A stretch of DNA of 32,881 nt from Caldilineaceae bacterium (GCA_022824685.1 JAJDZJ010000042.1:1-32881), one strand, 5' to 3'; positions 16,197 through 25,310 are shown, counted from the stretch's first letter. Notes: generated by a model from the sequence alone, not told the origin. Made by a program: numbers and translations.

Positions 16197-18074
16197 ATGA
16201 CAGCTAGTTTGCGCGAAGAGACATATGTAGTGGAGGAGCTGGAGTCGGTTGCGATCCGGTTTGCCGGGGACTCGGGCGACGGGATGCAGCTGACGGGGAC
16301 CCAGTTCACGAATACGTCGGCGGTATTCGGCAATGACATCAGCACGATGCCGGACTTTCCCGCCGAGATCCGGGCCCCAGCCGGTACGCTGGCCGGAGTG
16401 AGCGGATTTCAGGTTCACTTTTCGAGCCAGAATGTGCTGACGCCGGGGGATGCGCCGCAGGTGCTGGTGGCGATGAACCCGGCGGCGCTGAAGGCCAGTC
16501 TGCCGGAGCTGCAGCGGGCGGGAACGATCATCGTGAATACGGATTCGCTTACGCGGCAGAACCTGGCGAAGGCGGGCTACGCCGCGAACCCGCTGGAAGA
16601 TGACTCGCTGGAAGGGTACCAGGTTCTGGCGATTCCGATGACTTCGTTGAACCGGGAGGCGCTGGCCGATTTTGACGAGCTGAGCAACAAGGAGCGGGAC
16701 CGCTGTCAGAACTTCTTTGCCCTGGGCATGGTTTTCTGGATGTTCGACCGCTCGATGGATACGACGCGGGAGTGGCTGTTCAAGAAGTTTGCGCGCAAGC
16801 CGGTGATCGCCGAGGCCAACCTGAAGGCGATGGAGACGGGCTACTTTCTGGGCGAGACGACGGAGACGTTTCAGCAGCGGTTCATGGTGCAGCCCGCGGC
16901 GCTGCCGCCCGGCACATACCGCAAGGTAACCGGCAACGAGGCGCTGTCGATGGGGCTGGTGACGGCGGCGCAGAAGATGGGCAAGCCGCTGTTCTACGGC
17001 TCCTATCCGATCACGCCGGCGAGTGACATTCTGCACGCTTTGTCCCCCTTGCGCCACTTTGATGTGCGCACGTTTCAGGCGGAGGATGAGATTGCGGCGA
17101 TCTGCGCGGTGATCGGCGCCGCGTTCGGGGGCGCGCTGGCGGTGACGGGGACAAGCGGGCCGGGCATTGCGTTGAAGAGCGAGGCGATCAACCTGGCGCT
17201 GATGCTGGAACTGCCGCTGATCGTCGTGAATGTGCAGCGGGGGGGACCGAGCACCGGTCTGCCGACGAAGACGGAGCAGGCGGATCTTCTGCAGGCGATG
17301 TTCGGGCGCAACGGCGAGAGCCCGATCCCGATCGTGGCGCCGGCGACGCCGTCGGACTGTTTCGAGATGGCGTTGGAGGCGGCGCGGCTGGCGGTGCGGG
17401 CGATGACGCCGGTCTTTCTCCTGTCGGAGGGTTTTCTGGCGAACAGCGCGGAGCCTTGGCAGGCGCCCAAGGCGGAGGAGATTCCCGCAATCGAGGTGAA
17501 GCACCCGCAGGGGCACAGGAACGGGAACGGACACGGGCCGTTTCTGCCCTACGAGCGGGACCCGGAGACGCTGGCGCGGCCATGGGCGCTGCCGGGCACG
17601 CCAGGCCTGGAACACCGGCTGGGCGGGCTCAGCAAGGCCCCGGTCACGGGCAACGTTTCGTATGACCCCGAACACAACGAGCAGATGATCCGCGACCGGG
17701 CGGAGAAGGTGGCGCGGATGGCGGATGTCATCCCGGAGCAGGAGGTATTCGGCGCGGAGGAGGCCGAGCTGCTGATGGTCAGCTGGGGAGGCACATTCGG
17801 GGTGGTGCGATCGGCGGTGGCCGCGGCGCAGCGGGCCGGCAAGTCGGTGGCGCATGCCCACGTACGTTACCTGAATCCGTTTCCGAGCAATTTGGCGGCG
17901 GTGTTGAAGCGGCACCGCAAGGTGGTTGCGCCGGAGTTGAACAGCGGTCAGCTGGCGCTGCTGTTGCGGGGCAAGCTGGGTGTTGATGTGGAGACGTACG
18001 CGAACCTTTCGGCGCGCCCGCTCAAGATTGCTGAGGTGCGGGACTTGATTGACTCAGTTTTGGGGAGAGCATAG
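16197..18074 (+). CDS. korA: 2-oxoacid:ferredoxin oxidoreductase, alpha subunit with fused gamma domain
   Basis: The 625-residue protein joins an N-terminal gamma domain ([15 protein letters not shown], about residues 12-190) to the alpha (pyrimidine-binding) domain ([15 protein letters not shown] ... [16 protein letters not shown]) and a C-terminal transketolase-like domain. This gamma-alpha order is the usual KorA form. With KorB it oxidatively decarboxylates 2-oxoglutarate (or a related 2-oxoacid) to the CoA thioester and reduces ferredoxin. The ATG at 16197 has GGAG upstream; the ATG at 16170 has none. A Gly/Asn/His-rich insert ([12 protein letters not shown]) lies in the linker. korB begins at the next base after the stop, so the pair forms an operon. 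Substrate choice between 2-oxoglutarate and others is not proven. Confidence 0.9.
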   Translation: MTASLREETYVVEELESVAIRFAGDSGDGMQLTGTQFTNTSAVFGNDISTMPDFPAEIRAPAGTLAGVSGFQVHFSSQNVLTPGDAPQVLVAMNPAALKASLPELQRAGTIIVNTDSLTRQNLAKAGYAANPLEDDSLEGYQVLAIPMTSLNREALADFDELSNKERDRCQNFFALGMVFWMFDRSMDTTREWLFKKFARKPVIAEANLKAMETGYFLGETTETFQQRFMVQPAALPPGTYRKVTGNEALSMGLVTAAQKMGKPLFYGSYPITPASDILHALSPLRHFDVRTFQAEDEIAAICAVIGAAFGGALAVTGTSGPGIALKSEAINLALMLELPLIVVNVQRGGPSTGLPTKTEQADLLQAMFGRNGESPIPIVAPATPSDCFEMALEAARLAVRAMTPVFLLSEGFLANSAEPWQAPKAEEIPAIEVKHPQGHRNGNGHGPFLPYERDPETLARPWALPGTPGLEHRLGGLSKAPVTGNVSYDPEHNEQMIRDRAEKVARMADVIPEQEVFGAEEAELLMVSWGGTFGVVRSAVAAAQRAGKSVAHAHVRYLNPFPSNLAAVLKRHRKVVAPELNSGQLALLLRGKLGVDVETYANLSARPLKIAEVRDLIDSVLGRA

Positions 18075-19628
18075 ATGAGCACAGCAGCGACAGAGGAAAT
18101 CACGCTGACGCGTAAGGATTTCATATCGGATCAGACGGTGCGTTGGTGCCCCGGCTGCGGCGACTACTCGATCCTGGCGCAGATGCAACGAATCCTGCCG
18201 GAGACGGGGGTGGCGAAGGAGAAGACGGTCTTTATTTCGGGCATCGGCTGCTCGAGCCGCTTCCCCTACTATATGAACACCTATGGGATCCACAGCATTC
18301 ACGGGCGGGCGCCGGCGCTGGCGACCGGCCTGGCGATTGCCAACCCGGAGTTGAGCATCTGGGTGATCACCGGGGACGGGGACGGCCTTTCGATCGGCGG
18401 CAACCATCTGCTTCATGCGATCCGGCGCAATGTGAATCTGAACATCGTTCTCTTCAACAACAGGATTTACGGACTGACGAAGGGGCAGTATTCGCCCACG
18501 TCGCGGCCGGGAACGGTGACGAAGTCGTCGCCGATGGGCTCGGTGGAGCAGCCGCTGAACCCGATTGCGGTTGCGCTGGCCGCGGAGGCGACCTTTGTGG
18601 CGCGCTCGATCGATTCGCATCCTCAACACCTGGCCGCGATCCTGGAACGGACTGCCGAACACCAGGGGGCCTCCTTCCTGGAGATCTATCAGAACTGCGT
18701 GATCTTCAACCCGAACGAGTGGACGGAGTTGAGCGACCGCAGGAACCGGGACGACTCGATCCTCTACCTGGAGCACGGCAAGCATATGATCTTCGGGAAA
18801 AACCGGGACAAGGGGATCCGGCTAAACGGCTTTACGCCGGAGGTCGTATCGCTGGACGAGGTGGATCTGGATGAGGTCCTGGTTCACGATGCGACGTCGA
18901 GGCCGCTGGCGTCGATTCTAGGCAGCATGGAGTTTCCCGACTATCCGGCGGCGATGGGTGTGATCCGCGACGTGCGCAAGCCGGATTATGGGGGCGAGAT
19001 GATGGCGCAGGTGGAGACGGCGCAGGCGCAGCGGGGCGCGGGCGACCTGAACCAGCTTTACCTGGCGGCGGACCTGTGGACGGTGGAGGAGAGAGAGGAG
19101 GCCGAGGAGAGGGAGATCACGCCGGTTGCCTCCGATCTCGACGAGATGCCGATCACTGGGCTGGACGAAGAGTATATCGATGAGATGGAGAAGCCGGCAG
19201 AGGCCCTGTCGGAGTTTCAGGACCTGCTGGTGACGAGTACGCTGGCGGAGCTGGAACCGAATGTGCCGATCACCATAGGCAAACGAAGCTCGCTGGCGCG
19301 GACGATCCGGCAGATGAACCGGCACAATATCGGCTGTGTGGTGGTAACGGATGAAGAGGACCGGCTGGTGGGCATCTTCACGGAATGGGATGTACTCAAC
19401 CGGGTTGCGGGGCTTGTCGATGACCTGGCGCAGCAGACGATCACGGACTACATGACGCCTGACCCGCTGACATTGAAGTCGGACCTGCCAATCGCGCAGG
19501 CGCTGAACCTGATGTCGATCCACGGCTTCCGTCACCTGCCACTGGTGGATGACAGCGGCCATCCGACCGGGATTGTTTCTTTCCGCGATGTGGTCGGGTA
19601 TTTGAATGAGGCGTTGGAAGAAGATTGA
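18075..19628 (+). CDS. korB: 2-oxoacid:ferredoxin oxidoreductase beta subunit fused to a CBS pair
   Basis: Residues 1-345 are a KorB beta subunit: C25 and C28 in WCPGCG, C59 (GIGC) and C208 are placed to hold the 4Fe-4S cluster, and GDGDGLSIGGNH (100-111) binds thiamine diphosphate. After an acidic linker (about 340-385, rich in Glu), residues 385-515 form two CBS motifs (VGIFTEWDVLNRV; MTPDPLTL; FRHLPLVDDSG). The beta subunit is normally about 300-350 residues, so the tail is an extra regulatory module, probably binding an adenine nucleotide. The gene follows korA with no gap, and a free CBS protein is encoded upstream. The fusion is continuous with no sign of a frameshift. Confidence 0.9.
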   Translation: MSTAATEEITLTRKDFISDQTVRWCPGCGDYSILAQMQRILPETGVAKEKTVFISGIGCSSRFPYYMNTYGIHSIHGRAPALATGLAIANPELSIWVITGDGDGLSIGGNHLLHAIRRNVNLNIVLFNNRIYGLTKGQYSPTSRPGTVTKSSPMGSVEQPLNPIAVALAAEATFVARSIDSHPQHLAAILERTAEHQGASFLEIYQNCVIFNPNEWTELSDRRNRDDSILYLEHGKHMIFGKNRDKGIRLNGFTPEVVSLDEVDLDEVLVHDATSRPLASILGSMEFPDYPAAMGVIRDVRKPDYGGEMMAQVETAQAQRGAGDLNQLYLAADLWTVEEREEAEEREITPVASDLDEMPITGLDEEYIDEMEKPAEALSEFQDLLVTSTLAELEPNVPITIGKRSSLARTIRQMNRHNIGCVVVTDEEDRLVGIFTEWDVLNRVAGLVDDLAQQTITDYMTPDPLTLKSDLPIAQALNLMSIHGFRHLPLVDDSGHPTGIVSFRDVVGYLNEALEED

Positions 19629-19635
19629 CTGCAGT

Positions 19636-19701
19636 TTTTTGGTTTTTGGTTGCTAGTTCTTAGTTGCTCGTGACGCCGGTGAAATGCAGTGGTCGGTGAT
19701 C
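19636..19701. repeat. Degenerate heptamer arrays after korB
   Basis: TTTTTGG twice (19636-19649) is followed by TTGCTAG, TTCTTAG and TTGCTCG (19650-19670), five units in 7-bp register. A second pair, AGTGGTC-GGTGATC, is at 19688-19701. The T-rich start could also help terminate korB transcription, but no hairpin precedes it. Confidence 0.6.
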
Positions 19702-19833
19702 AGGGGCGGGGAAAAGGGATGGTTGAGTTTGCCGCGATTGGTGTGTGATTTTCTTGAGCGTACTGGGACTGGTTAGATTGATTGAACGCGTTCGTCGCCA
19801 GCCAGTGGCGCTGGCAACCAGAAAGGGGGCACT

Positions 19834-20853
19834 ATGAAGATTCTTGTCGCCGGCGCGGCCGGTCAGGTGGGCTGCCGGTTGGTCCGGCAGCTGCTGGAGC
19901 GCAACCACGAGGTGCGGGGAACGGTGCTGCCGGACGACCCGGCGCTGGAGCGGCTGGACGGGCTGGATATTGAGCTGGCGGCGGGCGATCTGACGGACGA
20001 GGCCTTTGTGGATGGCGCGGTGGCCGGGGTGGACGCGGTGATCCATACCGCCAACATTGTCGGGCCGCAGTTTGACAACAATATGCAGATCGACCGGCTG
20101 ATCGCCCGCGTCTGCGGCGCCCACGCGGACCGGCTGGAGCGGCTTGTGTATACGAGCTCTTCGGGCGTTTTTCCGAACAACGGGGAGACGATCGCGTGCG
20201 CGTACCATCCGGTGGACGAGCGGCATCCGAAGCGGCCCATGGGTGAGTATTCGCTGGGCAAACTGATCGGCGAGGAGTTCACGAAGATGGCGGCGCGGGA
20301 GACGGGGTTGCGCTACTCGATCGTGCGGCCTAGCCATGTGCAGTCGGGTGACGCGATACTGAGCCGGTTTACGGTGGGCGCGGTTGCGGGGCTGCTGGAG
20401 CGGGGGCAGAACGCGCCTCTGGGCGAACTTTACATGGCGGACGGCACGGAGCTGTGGCACGATGTGCTGGCGCGGGCGGAGGACGAGAACCAGCCGTGCA
20501 GCGTGCGCGATCTGGATGGCCGCCCGTGGGTCTACCAACCGAATGACGCGCGCGATATCGCGCATCTTCTGGTGTGCGCGGTGGAGGAGCCCGGCGCGGT
20601 GGACGACTCGTTCAACTGCGGGGCGCCGGCGCCGTTCAGCTTCCCGGAGGCGGCGGCGATCCTGGCGGAGAAGAGCGGCGTAGATCCGCTGGAGGTGCGG
20701 GTGCCGGTGCGCTACCAGTACGACCATGACAACACGAAGGCCCGAAGTTTGATCAATTTCCGGCCGCGCGGCGACCTGCGCACGATGATCGAGACGGCGC
20801 TGCTGGTGCGGGATGAAGGTTTCATTGACTACGACTGGGAAGGAGTTTCCTGA
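19834..20853 (+). CDS. NAD-dependent epimerase/dehydratase (extended SDR)
   Basis: The 339-residue protein has the Rossmann motif GAAGQVG (7-13), a Ser-rich catalytic strand (YTSSSGVF, 106-113) and the Y139-x3-K143 pair of extended short-chain dehydrogenases. It likely acts on a sugar or steroid-like substrate with NAD(P); the substrate is unknown. AAAGGGGG precedes the ATG. The stop overlaps the start of the Gfo/Idh gene by one base (TGATG), so the two are translationally coupled and probably act in one sugar-modification or catabolic route, followed by a cupin. Confidence 0.9.
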   Translation: MKILVAGAAGQVGCRLVRQLLERNHEVRGTVLPDDPALERLDGLDIELAAGDLTDEAFVDGAVAGVDAVIHTANIVGPQFDNNMQIDRLIARVCGAHADRLERLVYTSSSGVFPNNGETIACAYHPVDERHPKRPMGEYSLGKLIGEEFTKMAARETGLRYSIVRPSHVQSGDAILSRFTVGAVAGLLERGQNAPLGELYMADGTELWHDVLARAEDENQPCSVRDLDGRPWVYQPNDARDIAHLLVCAVEEPGAVDDSFNCGAPAPFSFPEAAAILAEKSGVDPLEVRVPVRYQYDHDNTKARSLINFRPRGDLRTMIETALLVRDEGFIDYDWEGVS

Positions 20854-21809
20854 TGATTCGAACCGCTTTTATCGGCGCGGGCAGACGCAGCCAGGGCGCG
20901 CATTATCCGAACGTGAACCGGCTGGCGGACGTGGAGATGGTGGCCGCGTGCGAACTGGACGAGGAGCTTCTGCACCAAGTGGCTGTGGCCTACGATTTCC
21001 AGTACCGCTACGACGACCACCGGCGCATGCTGGAGGAGGTGGACCCGGACGTGGTCTACTGCGTAATGCACGAGCGCTGGCTGCTGCAGACGGCGCTGGA
21101 CTGTCTGAACGCGGGCAAGCATACGTTTATCGAGAAGCCGCCGGGCATGAACATGGACGAGGTGCAGCAGATCCACGATGCGGCAGTGGCCAACGATGTC
21201 ATCTGCGCGGTGGGTTTCCAGCGGCGCCATGCCGCGGTGACGCGGGAGGCGATGCGGCAGGTGGCGCGGCTGGGACCGGTCTCGACAGCGGTGGGCACAT
21301 TCCATAAACGTATGCTGGGCGAGGACGCGTTCAGTTTCACGACGACGAACTGGGACGATCTGTGCCACGCGGTCGACATGGTGCGCTATATGGTCGGCGG
21401 CGAGCCGGTGGAGGTGACGGCCTACCAGGACAGTTTCGACAGCGATTACCGCAACTGCTACACGGCGCTGGTGCGCTTCGACAACGGCGCGACCGGCTTC
21501 ATCCACGGGAACCGGGCGTCCGGCGGCCGCGTGCTGCGCGGGGAGCTGCACGGCACGGGTGTGGGCTGTTATTTCAAGATCCCGCACGAGATCGAGATCG
21601 CGGAGGACAACGAGGCGCGCACGCTTGGCGGCTGGGAGATCGATGGCGTGGATGAGGCGGACACGAGCCGCTATGACGGCGTCCTGACGATGCACGAGCA
21701 TATTGTAGACTGCGTGCGCAAGGGCGAAAAGCCGTTGACGGATATTCGCGATACGATCCATTCGATGGCGCTGGTGGCGCAGCTGGAGGGCGTAAACGGC
21801 AGTGGTTAG
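20853..21809 (+). CDS. Gfo/Idh/MocA family oxidoreductase
   Basis: The 318-residue protein begins with a Rossmann domain (FIGAGRRSQG, 7-15) and has the hallmark EKPPG at 94-98, where the Lys is catalytic. The C-terminal alpha/beta domain has CHAVDMVRYMVGGEP in the usual substrate-site helix. It is an NAD(P)-dependent sugar or inositol dehydrogenase-like enzyme; the substrate is unknown. The start shares one base with the epimerase stop. The stop lies inside the first unit of a heptamer repeat array. Confidence 0.9.
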   Translation: MIRTAFIGAGRRSQGAHYPNVNRLADVEMVAACELDEELLHQVAVAYDFQYRYDDHRRMLEEVDPDVVYCVMHERWLLQTALDCLNAGKHTFIEKPPGMNMDEVQQIHDAAVANDVICAVGFQRRHAAVTREAMRQVARLGPVSTAVGTFHKRMLGEDAFSFTTTNWDDLCHAVDMVRYMVGGEPVEVTAYQDSFDSDYRNCYTALVRFDNGATGFIHGNRASGGRVLRGELHGTGVGCYFKIPHEIEIAEDNEARTLGGWEIDGVDEADTSRYDGVLTMHEHIVDCVRKGEKPLTDIRDTIHSMALVAQLEGVNGSG

Positions 21810-21835
21810 TGGTCAGTGATCAGTGGTCAGTGGGG
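21801..21835. repeat. Heptamer array AGTGGNN x5
   Basis: Five consecutive 7-bp units (AGTGGTT, AGTGGTC, AGTGATC, AGTGGTC, AGTGGGG) start within the last codons of the Gfo/Idh gene and supply its stop codon. The unit is the same as at 15397 and 19688. Confidence 0.75.
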
Positions 21836-21864
21836 TCCATACGCAACACAGTTGGGAGAGGGAG

Positions 21865-22197
21865 ATGAGTGTATATCGTTTGGATGAGGTGAAGGAGCGG
21901 GGTTTGTTCCCAGGATTTGTGGGGAAGTTCATTCACAGCGAAAATATGACGTTTGTGTACTGGGATGTTGCGGCGGATTCGCCGCTGCCGGCCCATTCGC
22001 ATCCGCACGAGCAGGTGATCAATATGTTTGAGGGTCAGTTTGAGATCCGGATCACGGACGGGGAGACGCGGGTGCTGGGGCCGGGGGATGTGTATGTGAT
22101 TCCGGGCGGAGCTGAGCATTCGGGGAAGGCGATTACGCGGTGCCGGATTTTGGATGTGTTTCAGCCGGTCCGGGAGGAGTATGTTTGGGAGGATTGA
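21865..22197 (+). CDS. Small cupin-domain protein
   Basis: The 110-residue protein is a single cupin barrel. The first motif (H44, H46 and H48-E49, then G57 in SHPHEQVINMFEG) and the second motif (LGPGDVYVIPGGAEH with H85) supply the metal ligands. Such single cupins isomerise or bind sugar-like or keto substrates. The start at 21865 has a GGGAGAGGGAG ribosome site; an earlier ATG at 21823 lies in the repeat. It follows the epimerase and Gfo/Idh genes on the same strand, consistent with a shared sugar pathway. Its role cannot be set from sequence. Confidence 0.88.
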   Translation: MSVYRLDEVKERGLFPGFVGKFIHSENMTFVYWDVAADSPLPAHSHPHEQVINMFEGQFEIRITDGETRVLGPGDVYVIPGGAEHSGKAITRCRILDVFQPVREEYVWED

Positions 22198-22343
22198 GGA
22201 TCAGCATTACTCACTGAGCCAAGAATGCTATGGTATCCTGTGCCTGCCGTGACAGAGTCGCAGTGGGACAAATGGAACGCAAAACGCCAAACAGGGAGAA
22301 ATCTTTGTCCAATCGAGACCCCGGAAGAAAAGGAGGATAGCAA

Positions 22344-22580
22344 ATGAACAGCAATGGTTTTCGTTACTATGGTTTCAATTTGCCATCCATTCTGAGTGGA
22401 ATTTCGCGTATTCTTGATGTGGGCGGCACTTTGGAGGACTATGACCCAGTATTTCGCACTGGTCCCGAGGAGGATTTGGCTGCACTGAGAAGTGACTGGA
22501 TTGTCATCGGTCAAGACTTTCGAGACGCAATTGCGACATACGCAGACCGTGAAATTTCCGAGCGTCTGACACATGAATGA
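22344..22580 (+). CDS. Uncharacterised 78-residue protein
   Basis: I do not recognise this family. The product is acidic and soluble, starts MNSNGFRYYGFNLPSI, has a Leu/Ile-rich first half and a helical end (FRDAIATYADREISERL). AGGAGG lies 7 nt before the ATG, so the start is firm. It overlaps the DUF2335 gene by 8 nt and is therefore translated with it. GC is lower than in the neighbouring metabolic genes, which suggests an accessory origin for the pair. Confidence 0.75.
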   Translation: MNSNGFRYYGFNLPSILSGISRILDVGGTLEDYDPVFRTGPEEDLAALRSDWIVIGQDFRDAIATYADREISERLTHE

Positions 22581-23073
22581 CGCTGGTGAGCACAAGCCCT
22601 CGGAACCCCCGGTCGTACAGGAAACTGGCAGTGCTTCAGTTGAAGTCCTCAGGGAAGTAAGAGTCCGTTCTAGTTCATGGAGCGGGCCACTTCCCTCACC
22701 TGCAGATCTCCAACTCTTCGAAGAAATCATACCCGGCGCTGCGAACCGGCTCCTGACTCTGACTGAGAAGCAATCGGAGCATCGGATGGATCTGGAGCGT
22801 TCGGTTGTACATGAAAACCTCAAGCAAAGTAAGTTGGGTCTTATCGCCGGTTTTGTTCTGTCAGCGATGGTTATACTTGGTGGTATCTTCCTCATTTTTC
22901 TCGGGCACGAGTGGGCCGGCGGCATTCTAATCAGCATCAATCTGGTAGGTTTGGCAGGTGTATTTGTATATGGGTCTCGTTCTCTTCGCGCTCAGCGCAG
23001 AGAAAGGCGCGAAAGCCTCGCCCAAAGAGCGCACATGAATCCTGAAGGCGAACGACTCCAGGATCCAGGCTGA
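22573..23073 (+). CDS. DUF2335-type two-TM membrane protein
   Basis: The 166-residue protein has a disordered N-terminus, then SGPLPSPADLQLFEEIIPGA and a helix with SEHRMDLE, which fit the DUF2335 signature, followed by two TM segments (about 89-110 and 113-134) and a highly basic tail (RAQRRERRESLAQR). The topology puts both ends inside the cell. DUF2335 proteins often occur in accessory DNA and have no known function. It is coupled to the 78-residue gene upstream by an 8-nt overlap. Confidence 0.75.
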   Translation: MNDAGEHKPSEPPVVQETGSASVEVLREVRVRSSSWSGPLPSPADLQLFEEIIPGAANRLLTLTEKQSEHRMDLERSVVHENLKQSKLGLIAGFVLSAMVILGGIFLIFLGHEWAGGILISINLVGLAGVFVYGSRSLRAQRRERRESLAQRAHMNPEGERLQDPG

Positions 23074-23163
23074 GCAGCTGGCAGCAGGCGCCGAAAGTCC
23101 TTCAGTTCCAACCTACTCCTACTTAGAGCCGCTGTCGGCGAATTCAAGGCTGTCGACCTTTTC

Positions 23164-23248
23164 CACGGAGTACCGCGGAGAACGGCGACGGCAACTTCCT
23201 TTTTCCGCGAAGGGTCGCGAAGAGCATCTTCTTCTGACCGCGAAGAGC
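23164..23248. repeat. Decamer repeats of CGCGAAGNNN type
   Basis: CACGGAGTAC-CGCGGAGAAC (23164-23183) and CGCGAAGGGT-CGCGAAGAGC (23206-23225) are 10-bp tandem pairs; another CGCGAAGAGC is at 23239-23248. They are the same kind as the array at 6351-6390 and lie between convergent genes. Confidence 0.65.
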
Positions 23249-23298
23249 GCTATTTGCTGGGCTCACGCAGGGTCGGTTGCTGAGTCGAGGGCGGGTTG

Positions 23299-24219
23299 TC
23301 AGACGGGGAGGGTGAGTGACAGAGTTCGATCTGCGACGAGGGCAAGGAATACGAGGGCGAGGTAGAGCATGGAGTACTTGTAGAGGGAGAGGGCTTCTTG
23401 CCGGTCCACTTCGCGGTCGTCGTCGACTTGGCGGTGCAGGATGACCACTTTGCTGAGCAGGAGGATGTCGAGCAGGAGGACGACGCCTGCGTAGAGCCAT
23501 CCAGCCTCGTTGAGGACGAGCGGGGTGAGGGAAGCGAGTATGGTGAGGATGGCGTAGATCAACATCTGTTGCAGGGTGCGCTTGTTGCCGAGCACTGCGG
23601 GCGCCATGGGGATGCCTACGGCCGCATACTGGTCCTTGACCAGGAAGGCCAGCGCCCAGAAATGCACGGGCGTCCAGAGGAAGATCAACATAAACAGCAG
23701 GACGGCCATCCAGTTGAGGCCGTTGGTGACCGCGGCCCAGCCCAGCAGGGGCATGACAGAGCCGGCCACGCCGCCGATGACGATGTTTTGCCAGGTGCTC
23801 CGTTTGAGCCACGCGGTATAGACAAACACGTAGAACAACAGGCCGAACCAGGCCAGCAGGGCTGTGAGCAGATTGGCCGTTTGCCACAGGATCACAAAGG
23901 CGCCGACGCTGAGCAGTAGCCCGAACAGGACAGCGTTGCGCACAGTGATGACGCCGGTGACGAGGGGTCTCTTGGCGGTGCGGCGCATGTGGCCGTCTAT
24001 GTCGCGGTCGAGCACCATGTTGAAGACGCCGGCGCCGCCGGTGGCCATGTATCCGCCGACGAGGACGCCGAGCAGGGGCAGCCAGGGCGGGAGGCCGCGG
24101 GCGGCGATGAACATGGGGCAGACTGCAGTAAAGAGCAGCAGGGAGATGACTTTGGGCTTGGTGAGGGCCAGGTAGTCTCGCCAGGTGGCGGCAGGCAGCG
24201 TTGGCGTGGTGTTGATCAT
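23299..24219 (-). CDS. ctaB: Protoheme IX farnesyltransferase (heme O synthase)
   Basis: The 306-residue membrane protein (about nine TM helices) of the UbiA family adds a farnesyl group to heme B to make heme O for cytochrome oxidase. The prenyl-diphosphate/Mg site is seen as N67-x3-D71-x3-D75 (NMVLDRDIDGHMRRTAKRPL), followed by the YTAWLKRSTWQNIVIGG and GSVMPLLGWAA segments and FLWTPVHFWALA, all typical of CtaB. I take ATG 24219 as start because it overlaps the ctaA stop by 4 nt (ATGA) and matches the family's N-terminus (LALTKPKV). It is co-transcribed with ctaA; oxidase genes are not in the window. Confidence 0.93.
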   Translation of the reverse strand: MINTTPTLPAATWRDYLALTKPKVISLLLFTAVCPMFIAARGLPPWLPLLGVLVGGYMATGGAGVFNMVLDRDIDGHMRRTAKRPLVTGVITVRNAVLFGLLLSVGAFVILWQTANLLTALLAWFGLLFYVFVYTAWLKRSTWQNIVIGGVAGSVMPLLGWAAVTNGLNWMAVLLFMLIFLWTPVHFWALAFLVKDQYAAVGIPMAPAVLGNKRTLQQMLIYAILTILASLTPLVLNEAGWLYAGVVLLLDILLLSKVVILHRQVDDDREVDRQEALSLYKYSMLYLALVFLALVADRTLSLTLPV

Positions 24220-25172
24220 GAGGGTTGGGTCTCTTTCGCCTGCCAGGATACGGAGGGCAGGACGCTGCCGGCGCGGGGTGAAGTGAGGGTCAGCCAACCG
24301 ACGACGGACCATAGACCGAAGGCGGCAACGGCCATCGCAAGATGCAGAAGCTGAAGCGGAATCGGCCCCAGCATGACCAGATTGACTGTCCCGACCAGCA
24401 GTTGCACGGCGTAGACGGCCAGAAGCAGGTTACGGAAACGGCGGGCTTGTGGCGCGGGCTTGAGCCAGCCGGTGAGCGCGTGGCTGAACCAGAGAAAGAC
24501 CCCGACGCCGATCGACAGGAATGGATGCAGGATCCGCAGGCGAATGAGCGGATGGGACTGTGAGCTGAAGTCCTCGCTCAGTCCCGCTTGCAGGGATTCC
24601 GGCGGAAACATGGTATTGCCCATGGCGGCGATGCCACCGGAGAACATCACGACCATCATTCCCAGCAGGCTTACACCGATAAGAGCTTTCAGGCCGGTCT
24701 GCCCTGCCCAGACGGGCGGCCAGGTTTGGCTGGGATAGGCGTGCACGGTGGTGAGCGCGAGCGCGCCGACCAGCAGCATGGAGTTGAGCAGGTGAAATGC
24801 GACCAGCAGGCCGCGGGCCACGGATACATTGTCTCCGGTGAGTCCAGTGAGGACAGTAGCCGCGCCGATCAGGGCTTCGAACAGGAGGAAGACGGCTGAA
24901 GCAGTGGCGAAAGGCAGGAAGCCGGGCAGGTCGCTCCGCAAGCGGATGGCTTTGACAAGCAGCCAGATGCCCATCAGCAGGGCCACCCCGGAGAGTGCTC
25001 GATGCGAAAACTCTATCCAGGTAGCCAGGCCGTGCTCCAGGGGAAGGATTTCGCCCTGGCAGCGGGGCCAGTCGCGTCCGCAGCCGGCGCCGGTGGCTCT
25101 CACGACGGCGCCCTGGAGGATGACGATGACGTTAACGGACAGGGTGGTCCAGGCGAGGGCGGGGGCTTTCAT
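24216..25172 (-). CDS. ctaA: Heme A synthase (COX15/CtaA family)
   Basis: The protein is an eight-helix membrane enzyme oxidising heme O to heme A. The paired helices contain the expected His ligands: EFSHRALSG, AFHLLNS, LRILHPFLS and LLHLAMA. The first extracellular loop has GAGCGRDWPRCQGE, with the Cys pair used in redox. Two starts are possible: 25172 (MKAPALAW, 318 residues) and 25241 (341 residues). Neither has a good ribosome site, and the shorter form fits the usual N-terminal helix. The gene is the first of the ctaA-ctaB operon and indicates an aa3- or caa3-type oxidase, hence aerobic respiration. Confidence 0.9.
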   Translation of the reverse strand: MKAPALAWTTLSVNVIVILQGAVVRATGAGCGRDWPRCQGEILPLEHGLATWIEFSHRALSGVALLMGIWLLVKAIRLRSDLPGFLPFATASAVFLLFEALIGAATVLTGLTGDNVSVARGLLVAFHLLNSMLLVGALALTTVHAYPSQTWPPVWAGQTGLKALIGVSLLGMMVVMFSGGIAAMGNTMFPPESLQAGLSEDFSSQSHPLIRLRILHPFLSIGVGVFLWFSHALTGWLKPAPQARRFRNLLLAVYAVQLLVGTVNLVMLGPIPLQLLHLAMAVAAFGLWSVVGWLTLTSPRAGSVLPSVSWQAKETQPS

Positions 25173-25310
25173 TGGGGTTTGGCTGGCTCGTTTCGTAGTG
25201 CTGTTGGCCGGGAAAGACGCAAATCGCTTCCATGATGCCATAGGTATGGGGTTGTGGGCTAAATTGGGGTGGAGGCGTGGGAGAGTGCGGGGGGGCCTGC
25301 CGAGGGGCGA

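Noticed and set aside
16098-17915. 605-codon open frame on the minus strand opposite korA
   Set aside because: It is an antisense shadow of a high-GC gene: highly basic, Arg/His-rich, no domain, no ribosome site; korA explains the region fully.
21801-21835. Heptamer array as a CRISPR-like array
   Set aside because: Units are 7 bp with no spacers and no cas genes are present.
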